The notes: generated from the letters alone by a model not told the origin. Positions 51,788-59,949 are shown, counted from the stretch's first letter. The stretch is DNA of 64,000 bases from Jejuia sp. UBA6058 (GCA_002428965.1 DIYI01000016.1:83255-147254), one strand, 5' to 3'. Numbers and translations: made by a program.

Positions 51788-53029
51788 TCAAATAGAAGGA
51801 TCCCCCATATGACCAATAAAACAAATGGCTCCAGTATATTTTTCTTTGATTAAGTATAAAAAAGGTCGGCTACCTCTAAATCTAGGACGAGCAGATGTAA
51901 CACCTGAACCTATTATAACAGCGGCAGCTTCTGTCCCTTCTTCATTTACTTCAATAAATGTATTTTGACGAATTTCAGATATAGAAATACTGCTATTAAT
52001 ATTGCTAAAATCTCCTTTAGAGCCATAAATAGAAAGTCCTAAAGATTCCAAAGCTATTTTTAAGTCAATATCATATTCTGTTCTAAACCTAGGTAAATAG
52101 ACCTCCAGGTCCTCGTATATTGCACCTTCTTCTTCAATTTGTGCAAGAAAGTCTACACTCAAATTATTAATAATATCAGAAGTGATATAGTTTCCATTAG
52201 GTATTAGCAAAACCATTTCAAATCGTTCTTCTTCATAAGGCAATATGATAGAACTAAACTGATCATTACTAAACCAATGAATATCTTCTTTCATTTTCAT
52301 CATCATTACCTTTTTCGTGTCACCATCGTAAGGAAAAAAAGAAGCTTCACGGGTTAAAGTACTATTAAATGTGTACTTCCATACAGATTTAAAATAAATT
52401 GCATTAAGCAAAGCCATTACAGTATTTACACTTAATCCGTCTGCTATGTCATCAATCTTTCCGTTTGTGTTTTCGCTTGCCCAACTATTTATTTTGTCCT
52501 TAGCCATTTGCGATCCAAAATTTACATTCTCAACTGTACTATTATAAAATATTCTATTAACATCCAGAAAATCGTCTTGAACGTGGAGGCCTTCCTGTAC
52601 CCAAATTGAGTTGGCTAGATTAAAAGAGGTCCCACCACTTTTAGTCGTCAATGTATCTATTAACAACTTATTATAAATATTCATATCTAAAGTTGAAGTA
52701 CCGTTACCTATAACATCCTCAAAAGTAGTTTTCGTCTCGCCAGCAGCACCATTACTCAGCATTCCTAAACCCATTGAGACGCTTAAAGGAGAAATCATGT
52801 AGTTCTCTTTTGCTTCATCTTGAGCTACCGCTTTGAAAAGATCGAAAGCAAAATTATTATTATCACTAACAAAAGCTTGAGCTTCTGGTGTTTTAAGATT
52901 TGTATCTATAATCAGCTCGTCCAATTCATTAGAATCCGACGAATCTGTTGGAAGTTCTACAGGCTCAATTGCATTGCAAGAAAACACAAATATGCCAATA
53001 CCTAGTAAGCAAAGTTTAGTGATGTTCAT
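51788..53029 (-). CDS. Serpin-family protease inhibitor, lipoprotein
   Basis: A 413-residue serpin with a lipoprotein signal (lipid Cys18 in FVFSCNAIEP). Serpin signatures are NLANSIWVQEGL, ALLNAIYFKSVWKYTF, and the hinge EVNEEGTEAAAV, whose small residues are needed for inhibitory loop insertion. The reactive loop continues VIIGSGVTSARPRFRGSRPF. By alignment to alpha-1-antitrypsin the scissile bond falls around Thr-Ser-Ala, though the loop is about one residue shorter, so P1 is uncertain. It likely protects the cell from its own secreted or foreign proteases, as miropin does in Tannerella. Confidence 0.93.
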   Translation of the reverse strand: MNITKLCLLGIGIFVFSCNAIEPVELPTDSSDSNELDELIIDTNLKTPEAQAFVSDNNNFAFDLFKAVAQDEAKENYMISPLSVSMGLGMLSNGAAGETKTTFEDVIGNGTSTLDMNIYNKLLIDTLTTKSGGTSFNLANSIWVQEGLHVQDDFLDVNRIFYNSTVENVNFGSQMAKDKINSWASENTNGKIDDIADGLSVNTVMALLNAIYFKSVWKYTFNSTLTREASFFPYDGDTKKVMMMKMKEDIHWFSNDQFSSIILPYEEERFEMVLLIPNGNYITSDIINNLSVDFLAQIEEEGAIYEDLEVYLPRFRTEYDIDLKIALESLGLSIYGSKGDFSNINSSISISEIRQNTFIEVNEEGTEAAAVIIGSGVTSARPRFRGSRPFLYLIKEKYTGAICFIGHMGDPSI

Positions 53030-53133
53030 TGTAAATAATTTTACATAAATATACGAAAATTAACACGTTTTATTTTATACAGGTAACTATTAAACCTTTT
53101 AGTATTTTTAAAGTCTAAAACAAAATATCTTTT

Positions 53134-53676
53134 GTGACAGACGAAGCGCAATTAGTTAAAGAGTTACAATCCGAACAACACAAAGAAAAAGCCTTTAGAG
53201 CGTTAATAACCCTTTACAAGGAGCGCTTGTATTGGCATATTCGAAATATTGTAAAGACTCATGATGATGCAGATGACGTGCTTCAAAACACCTTTATTAA
53301 AATTTACAAAAACATTCATAACTTTAAGGGTGATAGCAAATTGTATTCTTGGATGTATCGCATTGCCACAAACGAATCTATTACACTTTTAAATAAGAAT
53401 GCAAAACGCTTACAAATTACCAGTGAAGAAGTGCAACAGTTAGCCATAAACAACCTAACTTCTGATGTGTATTTTGAAGGAGAGGAGATTCAGCTTAAAT
53501 TACAAAAAGCAATTGCCACCTTACCTGAAAAGCAACAATTGGTTTTTAATATGAAATATTTTGAAGAACTAAAGTATAAAGACATCTCAGAAATTTTAGA
53601 GACTAGTGAAGGTGCTCTTAAAGCATCATACCATATCGCTGTTAAAAAAATTGAATCGTATTTAATTGATAATTAA
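53134..53676 (+). CDS. ECF-family RNA polymerase sigma factor
   Basis: A 180-residue sigma factor. Region 2 has DDADDVLQNTFIKIYKN with FKGDSKLYSWMYRIATNES. Region 4 has LPEKQQLVFNMKYFEELKYK and DISEILETSEGALKASYHIA. The start is a GTG at 53134; no in-frame ATG precedes region 2. The two downstream genes (membrane protein and Spy-like protein) have the same order as the cassette at 59989-61476. It probably controls an envelope-stress regulon. Confidence 0.92.
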   Translation: MTDEAQLVKELQSEQHKEKAFRALITLYKERLYWHIRNIVKTHDDADDVLQNTFIKIYKNIHNFKGDSKLYSWMYRIATNESITLLNKNAKRLQITSEEVQQLAINNLTSDVYFEGEEIQLKLQKAIATLPEKQQLVFNMKYFEELKYKDISEILETSEGALKASYHIAVKKIESYLIDN

Positions 53677-53709
53677 ACCTTTTTGAAAAGTTAGAGTCAA
53701 AATAAAGAC

Positions 53710-54216
53710 ATGAAAAATAAAAAGTTACATAGCATAAAAACTACCGGGTTTAAAACACCAAAGGGGTATTTTGATAGTTTTGACGAAGATTTACTTCAAA
53801 AAATAAGTACCGAAGGTAGATTAAATGAAACTATTTCTAGTGGGTTTAAAACTCCTGAAAATTATTTTGAAGGACTTGAAGAGCATATAATCAAGCAAGT
53901 TTCCGAAGAAAAAAGCACCAAAGTTATTTCTTTGTTTAGTAGAAAAAATTTGGTCTATGCTTCCAGTATTGCTGCAGCAGTGTTACTCCTAATTAGCTTT
54001 TCGGTATTCAATAACACTATTGGAATTGGTGATTTGGAAACCAAAACCGTTGAAAATTATATTATTTATGAAAATTTTAGTTCTTATGAAATTGCTGCTT
54101 TAATTGATCAAGAGGATTTGAATGAAACTAATTTTGTAAATCATAATTTTGATGAAGAAGCAATTGAAGATTATTTATTAGAACAGACAGATATTGAATC
54201 CCTAATGATAGAATAA
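53710..54216 (+). CDS. Single-pass membrane protein with duplicated GFKTP motif (putative anti-sigma factor)
   Basis: A 168-residue protein. The cytoplasmic N-terminus carries the same motif twice: GFKTPKGYFDSFDEDLLQKI (13-32) and GFKTPENYFEGLEEHIIKQV (45-64). A membrane helix follows (about 82-100) and then an acidic exported part (DEEAIEDYLLEQTDIESLMI). The position 33 bp after a sigma gene and the topology suggest that the N-terminal part holds the sigma factor. No zinc anti-sigma motif is present. The family is not one I can name. Confidence 0.7.
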   Translation: MKNKKLHSIKTTGFKTPKGYFDSFDEDLLQKISTEGRLNETISSGFKTPENYFEGLEEHIIKQVSEEKSTKVISLFSRKNLVYASSIAAAVLLLISFSVFNNTIGIGDLETKTVENYIIYENFSSYEIAALIDQEDLNETNFVNHNFDEEAIEDYLLEQTDIESLMIE

Positions 54217-54218
54217 TT

Positions 54219-54659
54219 ATGAAAAAGATACTACTTATAGCAGTACTGATGATATCAGTTACGGTAAGCGCGCAACATGACCGTTGGGAAAAAATCAGAG
54301 CCTTAAAAGTCGCCTTTATTACTGAAGAGTTGAATTTAAGCGAAAAGGAATCTCAAGAATTTTGGCCTGTTTATAATGAATTTGAAGAAGCGGCAAATGA
54401 TATTAGGTATAAAGAAATGCGCTCAATACGAAAAGAAATTAGAGATAATGCGGAAAGCTTAACAAATGAAAAAGCTCTCGAAATTATTAAAAAGTTTGAA
54501 AACGCAGAAGAACGCATGCATAAACTACGCCTACAGTTTTCAAAAAAATTAAAGAATATTATACCTGCCAAAAAAATTGTAAAACTTAAATTGGTGGAAG
54601 AAGATTTTAAACGAAAAATGCTAAAAGAATTTCAAAAACGAAAAAAAGAAAGAGGCTAA
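54219..54659 (+). CDS. Spy/CpxP-like periplasmic protein beside an ECF sigma factor
   Basis: A 146-residue periplasmic protein with a signal peptide (1-18, ending VSAQ). The mature part is all helical and highly charged, with repeated Glu/Lys heptads: ITEELNLSEKESQEFWPVY is the family core and corresponds to the LTxxQ region of Spy. In Bacteroidota such proteins accompany ECF sigma factors and may sense unfolded protein or metals. It starts 2 bp after the preceding gene. Confidence 0.75.
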   Translation: MKKILLIAVLMISVTVSAQHDRWEKIRALKVAFITEELNLSEKESQEFWPVYNEFEEAANDIRYKEMRSIRKEIRDNAESLTNEKALEIIKKFENAEERMHKLRLQFSKKLKNIIPAKKIVKLKLVEEDFKRKMLKEFQKRKKERG

Positions 54660-54675
54660 ATACCTCTTTTTTTAT
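54647..54675. terminator. Bidirectional terminator overlapping a stop codon
   Basis: AAAGAGG (54649-54655) pairs with CCTCTTT (54663-54669), followed by more T. The TAA stop of the Spy-like gene (54657-54659) lies in the loop, so gene end and terminator are merged. Convergent gene ends at 54672. Confidence 0.8.
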
Positions 54676-55772
54676 TCTCTAAACGTAAGTTTGGCGATTC
54701 TTCCGTATCCGGCTGCATAGGCTGTAGAATCATTTAAAAATCTTAAAGTAAAAAAACCTTCGTCGCTTAAAGGTTTCCATGAATTCCCTGAATCATTGCT
54801 ATAATCTATACCTTTAAAGCCAATAGCAACCAAAGCCTTTCCTTTACTATTTGGAACGTATTGCACACAACTTCTATACCCTGGGTTTTCATTTTGTGCA
54901 ACCAATTCCCAAGTTTTACCACCGTCTTTAGTTCTTATTTTATTTGCAGCATTTTCATCTGGTTTGGTATAATCACCACCTATCGCAAACCCATTAAGTT
55001 CATCATAAAAATCAATAGAATACATACCCGTTGTTTCTTTTCCTTGAATAATTGGCGTTTCGTAAACCTCCCAAGTTTTACCTTTATCTGGAGAGTATAA
55101 AATTCTGCTAGCTTTTCCGCCTGTAGCTACCCAAGTATGGTCGTCAACAATAGCAATATTGGTATCACTTGCTGCAAAAGCTGCCTCTCCTTCAATAGCT
55201 TTTGGTAAATCTTCACAAGACAATTTAACCCAAGAGTTGCCTCCATCTCTAGTAATAATAATACTCATGCAGTCTTCAGTCGGATCTCCAATGGCAATAC
55301 CTTCGTCATCATTCCAAAACTCCATAGAATCGTAAAAGGCTTTTGGGTGGTTTTCTTGATATACTATTTCATTTTTTTTCAAATCTACATCAAGACTATA
55401 CAGTTTAGCAGGAGAACCAATACTTAAACCAAACCCTTTATTATCAGACACTGCTAATGATCTAAAATTTGGTTTAATTGAATCTTCGGAAATCTCAATT
55501 GGGTAAAAAATATTTTTATCCTGTTCTTTTCCTTCAAAATTTTCTGGACTAAATGATGCTTTTGGAGGTATTATTCCCATTTTACCATTTGATGTTAAAA
55601 ACACCACAACACCTAAACTATCTATTACTTCTAAAGCTCTCACATTCAATAAAGAATCCTTAATAATAGTTTCAATCTTAACACTCTTAATTTTATCTGA
55701 GAGTAGATTTTTATTTGGTCTGAAAGACAACAAAAAGACAACTATTAATAAAGGCAATAATACGTTCCTCAT
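54672..55772 (-). CDS. YCF48/BNR-type beta-propeller protein
   Basis: A 366-residue protein with an N-terminal hydrophobic export segment. Repeats of the BNR/YCF48 type are clear: IITRDGGNSWVKLSC, YSPDKGKTWEVYETP, TKDGGKTWELVAQ and DYSNDSGNSWKPL. Each has the SxDxGxxW core. Related plant and cyanobacterial proteins assist photosystem II assembly; in non-photosynthetic bacteria the role is unknown and such genes are often labelled oxidoreductase without support. It stands alone, opposite to the sigma cassette. Confidence 0.78.
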   Translation of the reverse strand: MRNVLLPLLIVVFLLSFRPNKNLLSDKIKSVKIETIIKDSLLNVRALEVIDSLGVVVFLTSNGKMGIIPPKASFSPENFEGKEQDKNIFYPIEISEDSIKPNFRSLAVSDNKGFGLSIGSPAKLYSLDVDLKKNEIVYQENHPKAFYDSMEFWNDDEGIAIGDPTEDCMSIIITRDGGNSWVKLSCEDLPKAIEGEAAFAASDTNIAIVDDHTWVATGGKASRILYSPDKGKTWEVYETPIIQGKETTGMYSIDFYDELNGFAIGGDYTKPDENAANKIRTKDGGKTWELVAQNENPGYRSCVQYVPNSKGKALVAIGFKGIDYSNDSGNSWKPLSDEGFFTLRFLNDSTAYAAGYGRIAKLTFRE

Positions 55773-55794
55773 ATATTTGATTTTCTATAAAAAT

Positions 55795-55830
55795 AAAAAA
55801 GCTTCGCGAACTACCACGAAGCCTTCAAAA
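55795..55830 (-). terminator. Rho-independent terminator after the SCO gene
   Basis: GCTTCG (55801-55806) pairs with CGAAGC (55817-55822). On the minus strand the stem is followed by a T-run, so it ends the YHYH-MORN-SCO transcript. Confidence 0.8.
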
Positions 55831-55847
55831 AAAACTATCAATCAAAT

Positions 55848-56603
55848 TTACACTTCACTTTTCAAAATCTCAATATGTCGCTTTAAGCGTTCTACATCAA
55901 TTTCGATAGTGCCGTTATAAACACCACGAATATATCCTGATTTATCTACCAGAATAAAATTTTCAGTATGTATAAAGTTACTTTCATCTTTGGTTTTTAT
56001 AAAATCTTCATCTGCAAAATAACCATGCCTTGCTATATTGTAAAGTTCATCTTTATCACCAGTAACCAAATGCCATTTTTTAGCATCTACATTATGTTTT
56101 TGGGCATAATTTTGTAGCACAGGTATTGAGTCTTTCCAAGGCATAACTGTGTGTGAGAGTAACATAATCTCATTTTCATTTTTATAAGCTTCTTGAATAG
56201 ACTCCATGTTTTTAGTGAGTCTCGGACAAATACCAGGACAACTTGTAAAAAAGAAATCGGCAATGTATATTTTACCCTTTAGCGTAGCATTAGTAACTGC
56301 TTCACCATTTTGATTGGTAAAGGCAAACTCTGGAATTTTATGTTTTGGCGTATTCCATTGTGGTGTAAAATCTGCTGAATTAAAATAGGGTAATTTGGTG
56401 ATTTGTGCAGAAGCTGCAGTATCGTTTGTTAGATTTTTACAACTTAAAACACTAAAATATACAAGTAGCAAAAAGATAAGAATTCTAAATACAATTCCTT
56501 TGACGGTAGGAATAACCACTAAAGACGTATCTATATCTATTTTATGAGATGCTGAATCAAGTTCAGCATGACATCGTTTATTATTCAATTTCATCTTCAT
56601 CAA
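55848..56603 (-). CDS. SCO-family copper chaperone/thioredoxin-like lipoprotein
   Basis: A 251-residue SCO1/SenC protein. The thioredoxin-like domain has the copper-binding CPGIC motif (Cys122, Cys126) and a probable ligand His in NFIHTENFILVD. SCO proteins deliver copper to cytochrome c oxidase or act as thiol reductases. The hydrophobic segment (about 38-54) ends in LSC, a lipobox with Cys55. The first 30 residues are odd: CHAELDSAS is the translation of an interspersed repeat inserted before the signal. The start overlaps the MORN gene by 23 bp. Confidence 0.87.
   Translation of the reverse strand: MMKMKLNNKRCHAELDSASHKIDIDTSLVVIPTVKGIVFRILIFLLLVYFSVLSCKNLTNDTAASAQITKLPYFNSADFTPQWNTPKHKIPEFAFTNQNGEAVTNATLKGKIYIADFFFTSCPGICPRLTKNMESIQEAYKNENEIMLLSHTVMPWKDSIPVLQNYAQKHNVDAKKWHLVTGDKDELYNIARHGYFADEDFIKTKDESNFIHTENFILVDKSGYIRGVYNGTIEIDVERLKRHIEILKSEV
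56549..56569. repeat. Interspersed palindromic element ATGCTGAA-N5-TTCAGCAT inside the SCO gene
   Basis: Perfect 8-bp inverted repeat with a 5-base loop, inside the 5' coding part of the SCO gene, where it encodes part of CHAELDSASH. The core is shared with 41963-41983, with paired base changes in the stem. Confidence 0.75.
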
Positions 56604-57150
56604 CGGTTACAGTGTAACATTTTTTTAAACCAATTAAACCAAAACGTTCGCCATTTACAACTTCATAATTGGCCTTAATAGTTCCGTTAGGTTTCCATAA
56701 TTTTTGTGTCCCTAACTCCTTTCCATTTTCAAAATTAAAAGCTTTTAGGGGTTGCCCTGATTCGTACCATTCGTTCATAACCCCATGGTGCTCTCCTTTT
56801 TCATTAAAATGGTATACAAACTTTAGGTTTTTATTTGGCCACCAAGACTTATGGATTCCAGTTTTATAACCTTCAATATAAAAGCGTTCTAAAAGTTGAT
56901 CACCAGTTCTATACCATCGGATTTCATGTCCATGTTTTTTGCCGCTTTGATATTCAACTTGAAACTGCTTTTCTCCTGTATCATAATTTGAAATCAAAAC
57001 ACCATTAAATTTAGAACCTTGATAGTACAGAATGCCGTTTTCTAAATTAAGTCCTTCATCTATTACATCCAACGTTTGAATGTTTGAATCTGAATTACAG
57101 GCGAAAACAAGTAATATCAAAAGCGCCACATGTAATACGCTCAGTTTCAT
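56581..57150 (-). CDS. MORN-repeat lipoprotein (YwqK-like)
   Basis: A 189-residue lipoprotein (lipid Cys18 in LVFACNSDS) with at least four MORN_2 repeats, such as GKKHGHEIRWYRTGDQLLER, GYKTGIHKSWWPN, GEHHGVMNEWYESGQPLKAF and GKELGTQKLWKPNGTIKA. Proteins of this shape are often labelled YwqK-type antitoxin, but no toxin gene is nearby, so I do not adopt that role. It starts directly after the YHYH gene stop and overlaps the SCO start, so the three genes form one translation unit. Confidence 0.75.
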   Translation of the reverse strand: MKLSVLHVALLILLVFACNSDSNIQTLDVIDEGLNLENGILYYQGSKFNGVLISNYDTGEKQFQVEYQSGKKHGHEIRWYRTGDQLLERFYIEGYKTGIHKSWWPNKNLKFVYHFNEKGEHHGVMNEWYESGQPLKAFNFENGKELGTQKLWKPNGTIKANYEVVNGERFGLIGLKKCYTVTVDEDEIE

Positions 57151-57945
57151 TTATTGTGAAATGTTACCAGGAGTTCCGAAGTAACCATTTCCGTTGAGAT
57201 AAGGGTCTTCACTTGTTATATGATAGTGATAAATACCTTCTGGAAAATCTTCGTTAGCATGCGTATGACCATGATAGGCGTCTAAATCATCATTGGTAAC
57301 TACCTTTCCATTTTCCATAGGCCCATACACTGGAAAACCGTCTGACAATAGCCCTAAAAAAGCATCTTCTCCAAATGTTTCCGTAAGGAAGGTTGGTTCA
57401 ATGTGATAATGGTACTGTCCTGTGCGTTGCGGATGCCCTAAATACTGATCAAAAGAATCTATCTCATTCGTTAATGGCTGATCTGGACCAGCATATTGAT
57501 TAAAAAACACAACACCATTTCTTGCAATACCAATTGGCCCTAACCCAGTGGCTTGTTTATTAGTGGCCTCGGCAGGATTTAAAGTTATTGTGAATACAAT
57601 ATTTTGCTCAGTAATTCTATTAGGGTTTAGCATAAAATTTGAATTGGTGCCGTTATACGCTTCATATAAAACATTATCGGTTGGCCAATAAGGACTTGTA
57701 TGATTTGGTAAATCTGTTGTGGTAAAGGTTACTGTATTTCCATTTACTGAATATGATAAGCCTGTACCTTCAAACATTGATAAAATGCTACTAATATTAT
57801 AATTAGTTTCTACCGGTTGTTCAGTTTCTTCTTCCTCTTCTTCCTGAACCACAACATCGTCACTGCTGCTACTACAGGCACTTAAAAAAAACACAAGTAG
57901 TATAACATTAAAATAGTGGATAAAATTTGGTGCTAATTTTTTCAT
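57151..57945 (-). CDS. YHYH-domain lipoprotein
   Basis: A 264-residue lipoprotein (lipid Cys24) followed by a linker rich in Glu. The YHYH domain has two YHYH motifs, QYHYHIEPTFL and IYHYHITSEDPYLNG, and between them LSDGFPVYGPMENG and YHGHTHANEDFPEG. The many ordered histidines suggest metal binding. It heads the YHYH-MORN-SCO unit, and the nearby EF-hand YHYH protein is a paralogue. The function of YHYH proteins is not established. Confidence 0.82.
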   Translation of the reverse strand: MKKLAPNFIHYFNVILLVFFLSACSSSSDDVVVQEEEEEETEQPVETNYNISSILSMFEGTGLSYSVNGNTVTFTTTDLPNHTSPYWPTDNVLYEAYNGTNSNFMLNPNRITEQNIVFTITLNPAEATNKQATGLGPIGIARNGVVFFNQYAGPDQPLTNEIDSFDQYLGHPQRTGQYHYHIEPTFLTETFGEDAFLGLLSDGFPVYGPMENGKVVTNDDLDAYHGHTHANEDFPEGIYHYHITSEDPYLNGNGYFGTPGNISQ

Positions 57946-58167
57946 AATTACTTTTTAAAAATTCTTCAATGATTCAAACTCTACTCTGAAAACTTACTTT
58001 GTTAGACACATATAAATCATAATAACATTTAATATCAAGATCGTTACGGTTAATACAATAAGTATTTAACCTAGTTTACTTTTTCTAGTTTCCATGGGGC
58101 GTTTGGTTTGGGTTTATGGATTTAGATGTATCTTATCATAAAAACTTGTGGTATCTGGCTAAAAAAA

Positions 58168-59298
58168 TCACTCTCTTCTTTGTTGCCGACGATTTGGTGG
58201 CTGCATTTGTTGTAATTCGGCTTCAACAATAAACCCATCATTATTCTTATCTACATCGGCAAACCTAGCAGCTAAAGGACCTCGCGCCTCTGATTTTGAA
58301 ATTTTTCCATCAGTGTTGGCATCCATATGCTCAAGTAACTGTGCCAACGAAGGTCTCCCTCTGCCACGTCTTTCATTATTTGAGACTTCTCCCATTAAAC
58401 ATCTACTAACATAAGGAAATTCATCAGTAACTAAATAAATATAATTTCCATCTAAATTAATACCGTTACATTCGTCTAAATCTCCAAAACCTTCAACAAA
58501 CTCAAAATCAGAAGTATATGTGCCATCATGATGTCCTCCAATTGAAATATCTCTAGAACTGCGTCTTGTTTCATAAGTACAATCTTCTCCTTCTCTATTT
58601 CCTCTCAATAATTTATAACTTGGTTTGTACATACCACTTTTAGAATAGTACATAGGAAAACCATCAAGGGCAAACCCAACATGCACCAAATCTTCACCAG
58701 TATCAAAATTCTGTACTACAGACGTTGGTGTTCCGTGATAATGATAAGCTCCCGTTGGTTGCACATGCGCATTGTTAAAATCTAAACCCAGATTAATCAT
58801 ATCCTGAAACGCCTCCACTCTATAATTTTCGCCAGTATCACATTCTACAACCTCAGCAGTTCCAGGTTCAAACTTTACGCCATTTAAAGCCACACCTGGT
58901 TCTCTTACCCATTGGGGCTCTCCTTTATATTTAGGTTTTAATGGAAACGTATAGGATTTATTTTGTGCTGAAATAGTATTTGGATTTCCAGGACCAGGAA
59001 ACTCACCAGTTTCATGATTTGGTAAGGCATTTGTCTCCATAGTTCGGGTATTACCCGTAATTTTAACTATGGTACGTGTTCCAAAATCCTTATCTTCAAG
59101 CGTATATGCTCCAAAATAATCATTCCTTTCTTTAGAAACCTCTATACCTTTAACGGTTTGGGAATGAGAATGCCCGTCATGGGTATGATGCGTTGCATCA
59201 TCATGCAAATGCCCATGAGTACTAGAACTTATATGCGTGTGGCATCCGATAAAGCTTAATAAGAAGGCAACTCCTAAGAGTCTTATAAATGTTTTCAT
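58168..59298 (-). CDS. YHYH-domain lipoprotein with His-rich leader and C-terminal EF-hands
   Basis: A 376-residue lipoprotein (lipid Cys19). Immediately after the lipid site comes a His-rich segment (20-49) with HTHISSSTHGHLHDDATHHT and DGHSHSQ, a likely metal-binding stretch. The YHYH domain follows, with AYHYHGTPTSVV and VGFALDGFPMYYSK; the second YHYH of the paralogue is replaced by NYIYLVTDEFPYVSRC. The C-terminus has two EF-hands, DANTDGKISKSEA and DKNNDGFIVEAEL. It lies 12 bp after the four-EF-hand gene, in the same transcript. Confidence 0.83.
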   Translation of the reverse strand: MKTFIRLLGVAFLLSFIGCHTHISSSTHGHLHDDATHHTHDGHSHSQTVKGIEVSKERNDYFGAYTLEDKDFGTRTIVKITGNTRTMETNALPNHETGEFPGPGNPNTISAQNKSYTFPLKPKYKGEPQWVREPGVALNGVKFEPGTAEVVECDTGENYRVEAFQDMINLGLDFNNAHVQPTGAYHYHGTPTSVVQNFDTGEDLVHVGFALDGFPMYYSKSGMYKPSYKLLRGNREGEDCTYETRRSSRDISIGGHHDGTYTSDFEFVEGFGDLDECNGINLDGNYIYLVTDEFPYVSRCLMGEVSNNERRGRGRPSLAQLLEHMDANTDGKISKSEARGPLAARFADVDKNNDGFIVEAELQQMQPPNRRQQRRE

Positions 59299-59310
59299 AA
59301 TACTATGTAA

Positions 59311-59862
59311 TTAGTTCCTAGGCTGTTGCGGTCTTCTTCTTTTATTTCTTTCAAAAAATGCCTTTAGCTCGTCAAGACTAAGTTTTTCATCTTCATTTTT
59401 ATCTATAACCTTAAATTGTTTTAATAATCGGTTATATTTTTTCGGACTCAATTCCTCTTCAGTCAATAAACCATCTTTATCCTTATCAGCTTTCTTAATT
59501 AACTTTTCAGGATCAATATTTTGCGATCTTCTATTCTCAAAGAATAGCTCTAGCTCTTCTAAATCAATAAAGCCATCTTCATTTAAATCTACCAAATCAA
59601 AATCCTCGGCTAACCTTCCGCGTTCTGCTTGTTCAGCTTCTTTTTTACTTATTTTACCATCATCATCCGTATCCAGTCGCTCAATAATTTGTTCTGCACT
59701 TGGGCGTTCTCTTTGCGCATTCCCATTTTGCCCACCAGGGCGTCCTTGTCCGTTTCGTCCTCCCTGGCCACCTGGAGGTCCACCCATGCCTTGCGCAAAG
59801 GTCCCTAAACACAATAACAACGAAAATATGCTGATACTTACTTTTAAATTCTTATGTCTCAT
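59311..59862 (-). CDS. Exported protein with four EF-hands
   Basis: A 183-residue protein with a signal peptide (1-23, ending TFAQG), a Gly/Arg/Gln-rich linker (GGPPGGQGGRNGQGRPGGQN) and four EF-hand loops: DTDDDGKISKKE, DLNEDGFIDLEE, DKDKDGLLTEEE and DKNEDEKLSLDE. Three loops have full calcium-coordinating patterns; the fourth lacks the central Gly. It likely binds calcium in the periplasm or outside the cell. The next gene downstream carries EF-hands of the same type. Confidence 0.85.
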   Translation of the reverse strand: MRHKNLKVSISIFSLLLCLGTFAQGMGGPPGGQGGRNGQGRPGGQNGNAQRERPSAEQIIERLDTDDDGKISKKEAEQAERGRLAEDFDLVDLNEDGFIDLEELELFFENRRSQNIDPEKLIKKADKDKDGLLTEEELSPKKYNRLLKQFKVIDKNEDEKLSLDELKAFFERNKRRRPQQPRN

Positions 59863-59949
59863 CTTTTAATGTTTTTTTGGATTATATCTTTTTGATGCGG
59901 ACTTGAAAAAAAACTTGTGCGCTCTTGTGTTAAAAAATTCCCAAATAAA

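Noticed and set aside
54672..55772. Oxidoreductase
   Set aside because: Only BNR/YCF48 propeller repeats are visible; there is no cofactor motif.
56581..57150. YwqK-type antitoxin of a toxin-antitoxin pair
   Set aside because: The protein is an exported MORN-repeat lipoprotein and no toxin gene lies next to it.
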